This document shows positions 32,382 to 33,910 of a stretch of DNA of 33,910 nucleotides, in pieces. The stretch is from Nostoc parmelioides FACHB-3921. GTDB taxonomy: Bacteria; Cyanobacteriota; Cyanobacteriia; Cyanobacteriales; Nostocaceae. Below the pieces are notes generated by a model. The model made no database searches. It had not been told where the DNA came from and worked only from the letters and a program-made list of their open reading frames with translations. The first letter of the stretch is position 1, and the number at the start of each line of letters is the position of its first letter. Location of the stretch: the NCBI RefSeq assembly GCF_014696625.1, contig NZ_JACJQL010000063.1, forward strand, positions 1 through 33,910, in the 5' to 3' direction. The position numbers and the translations under genes are program-made.

Positions 32382-33910
32382 CTAAATTTGCCCAAAATCC
32401 ATCGGCAAAACATCCTCACTTAGTAGCGAGTAAAATTCCGGGACTGCCGCTTCGAGCGATCGCACCTCAGCCTCAGCGATCGCCTCCAACTCCAGCACGA
32501 CCAGCCAGCGCAAGTCAGTTCCCCAGCGCTGGAGAATGCCCTTAATTGCTTCCATCCCTTGAGAAATACTAGAACGCAGCATTTCTACACCGTGAAGTAT
32601 GGTAGTTCGGTCAGGAGAATATGCACAGGGGCAAGAATCTTTCTCCCCTGCTCCCCTGCTCCCCTGCTCAAGAACCGTAGTCGTCCCCTCCTTATAAGGG
32701 GAATTTCCTATACCATTAGTGAGGGGGGTGAATACCACATCTTCACCGTAGGCTGACTGATACTGTGCTTGATTTTCGGCTCTTTTTGCTTGCCGATGAG
32801 CGATAACTTGTAATGCAAACTCTAGTTCTTTCTTCGATAACGAGAACAGCTTCACCTGTTGACCTCTTCGCCCCTGCTTACGATAGGTCAGCTTCAGTCC
32901 CAGTTGATCCAATAAAATCCCCAACAGCCAGATTGGTTGACAGTTGGGGGGAATGGTGAAGCCGAGTATTGCTTTGATGTGAGCAGCGCAGTCGATGGCG
33001 ATCGCCGACATATTTAATAGATGTGCATCGTCCGCCCGAACTTCCTCCCCGGCGACGAGTCGAGTCAAAAGATGCTGCAATCCCAGGTTGTATCGGGCTA
33101 ACCACCGCGCCGAGTAGTTGCCCCAATCCATGCAGAATGGCAGTTTGTCTCGTTCGGCTCGGTCTTTGTTGGTGACAAGATCAGGTGGTATAGGGTACTG
33201 TTTACCATTGTCATCAATAATTGAATCTGGTGGTGAAAGGATGGCTTCAAGTGCGGCGATCTCCCCAACCAACCGACCACCGTTATCTTGTTCAACAAGT
33301 TCTGGTGTAACTTCCATGCCGTAGGAGTCCCAAATACGGAATTTTTCACACTCGTAGACTTCTTCGGGTGAAAGATAGTCTTTACTTTGACGAGCGCGGT
33401 ACTCACTTTTAGAAATATTATTCGCCCTAGCGACGGCATGATGGTGAGCCGAGTCGAGAGCATCTGCCGCAGTTTTGAGCAGTTCCCAAGCTGGGGCATC
33501 AAGCTCGTCACCCACTGGTACAATTTGATTGCCCATCTGCTTCAACAATTCGCGTAAGTCGGTGCGTAAGTTATTAATCGACTGATGACGAGCAGATTTG
33601 ATTTTGCAGTAAGCCTCAAGCGCCCAGTCTTTTTCAGCCCCGCGCTTACCTGTTTCTCGGTCAATCCGCAGTAAGAAAGCCGTAATCTCGTTAGTTTGTA
33701 GCAGCCGTTCTTTAATCTTAGTCGGGTTAGTGTCGAGGTATCCAAATGGGGGTTTAGGGGCCACCCAAACGTGAAGCGGGACTTTTGGGCGATACCTCCA
33801 AAGCTGTTGAGCGCATTCGGTGGCTGTCTGCGAAACTCCGTGAAATACACCAAACACTGCATCAAAGTGATACTGCGAGATGTCAACCCCAGTCCCCAGG
33901 CTGGGAGAAG
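32382..33910 (-). CDS. CyRepA1-like plasmid replication protein, C-terminal part (5' end outside)
   Basis: The frame is open from the right edge to TAG at 32382 (509 codons in view). The first residues in view, SPSLGTGVDIS then HFDAVFGVFHGVS and LWRYRPKVPLHVW, match the final helicase motif region of cyanobacterial plasmid replication proteins of the CyRepA1 type. In that family an N-terminal primase-like (DUF3854) domain precedes a P-loop helicase. An apparent GTG start at 33857 is only internal. The remainder is a helical C-terminal domain. A stretch at 32640-32735 encodes a low-complexity loop made of CTCCCCTG octamers and a CCCC/GGGG fold-back, probably a repeat inserted in frame. The gene probably initiates replication of this plasmid. 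Confidence 0.8.
   Translation of the reverse strand, partial: SPSLGTGVDISQYHFDAVFGVFHGVSQTATECAQQLWRYRPKVPLHVWVAPKPPFGYLDTNPTKIKERLLQTNEITAFLLRIDRETGKRGAEKDWALEAYCKIKSARHQSINNLRTDLRELLKQMGNQIVPVGDELDAPAWELLKTAADALDSAHHHAVARANNISKSEYRARQSKDYLSPEEVYECEKFRIWDSYGMEVTPELVEQDNGGRLVGEIAALEAILSPPDSIIDDNGKQYPIPPDLVTNKDRAERDKLPFCMDWGNYSARWLARYNLGLQHLLTRLVAGEEVRADDAHLLNMSAIAIDCAAHIKAILGFTIPPNCQPIWLLGILLDQLGLKLTYRKQGRRGQQVKLFSLSKKELEFALQVIAHRQAKRAENQAQYQSAYGEDVVFTPLTNGIGNSPYKEGTTTVLEQGSRGAGEKDSCPCAYSPDRTTILHGVEMLRSSISQGMEAIKGILQRWGTDLRWLVVLELEAIAEAEVRSLEAAVPEFYSLLSEDVLPMDFGQI
32643..32669. repeat. CTCCCCTG octamer run inside the replication gene
   Basis: Three complete CTCCCCTG units plus CTC lie in tandem within the replication gene, in a poorly conserved loop. 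Similar imperfect runs occur at 16251-16298, 24925-24950 and 29697-29712. Short tandem repeats of this kind are common in Nostoc-type genomes. Confidence 0.6.

Noticed and set aside
33098..33886. Two minus-strand frames of 141 and 114 codons in the replication gene region
   Set aside because: Both overlap the replication protein in other frames and encode no recognisable domain; the replication frame continues through the right edge.

Overview
The window reads as part of a large, low-GC conjugative plasmid (or plasmid-like element) of a filamentous cyanobacterium, most likely a Nostocales genus such as Nostoc or Anabaena. The HIP1 palindrome GCGATCGC, a cyanobacterial hallmark, occurs at least ten times (85, 4760, 6115, 10386, 11574, 17362, 22473, 32456, 32476, 32998), where chance would give fewer than one. 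CTCCCCTG-type octamer runs, a Ycf46-like ATPase, a CyRepA1-type replication protein and a cyanobacterial (MPF class C-like) type IV secretion gene set agree with this.

Left part (1-9.9 kb). A very long minus-strand gene runs off the left edge. It carries the signatures of a single-chain two-barrel RNA polymerase of the RdRP/QDE-1/YonO type: GDCYGQIS, two candidate barrel-1 lysines, RSPFL, DFDGD, SVGVINNQ and AVDLFK. It is divergent from a small gene with a duplicated FNPDG(T/S)LK motif. Then come a lipoprotein, a LuxR-type response regulator with a degenerate receiver, a membrane-anchored DUF192 protein, a Ycf46-like AAA+ ATPase whose start codon overlaps that of a divergent PD-(D/E)XK nuclease-like gene, a small membrane protein, two near-identical hairpins, and a three-gene operon around a ParM/actin-like ATPase.

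Centre (9.9-14.5 kb). Upstream of the ParM-like operon and the relaxase lie six 21-bp iteron-like units in two triplets, then an inverted repeat that could be oriT and a GC-rich stretch. The plus strand then encodes a MobV-type relaxase fused to a primase/TOPRIM-like C-terminus, two successive ParA-like ATPases (the second lacks the signature lysine) and a one-pass membrane protein, closed by a hairpin terminator.

Transfer module (14.5-30.7 kb, all minus strand). From its promoter end at about 30.7 kb the order is VirB2-like pilin, VirB3-like, VirB4, VirB5/TrbJ-like, VirB6-like, VirB8-like, VirB10, VirB9/TraK-like, an unknown exported protein, VirD4 coupling protein, a small unknown, a DUF3854/TOPRIM primase-like protein and a Gln-rich unknown. 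ATGA overlaps and 2-4 nt gaps show co-expression in the middle of the cluster. No VirB11 or VirB1 is visible. A 148-bp MITE-like element sits upstream of virD4.

Right part (30.7-33.9 kb). Four repeats at an exact 54-bp period lie between the transfer operon and a complete tyrosine recombinase. An intergenic stretch with several strong hairpins follows. The window ends inside the C-terminal half of a CyRepA1-like plasmid replication protein.

Together the window contains replication, segregation, DNA processing and mating-channel genes. The least expected gene is the plasmid-borne two-barrel RNA polymerase. No tRNA, rRNA, CRISPR array or intact insertion sequence was seen.
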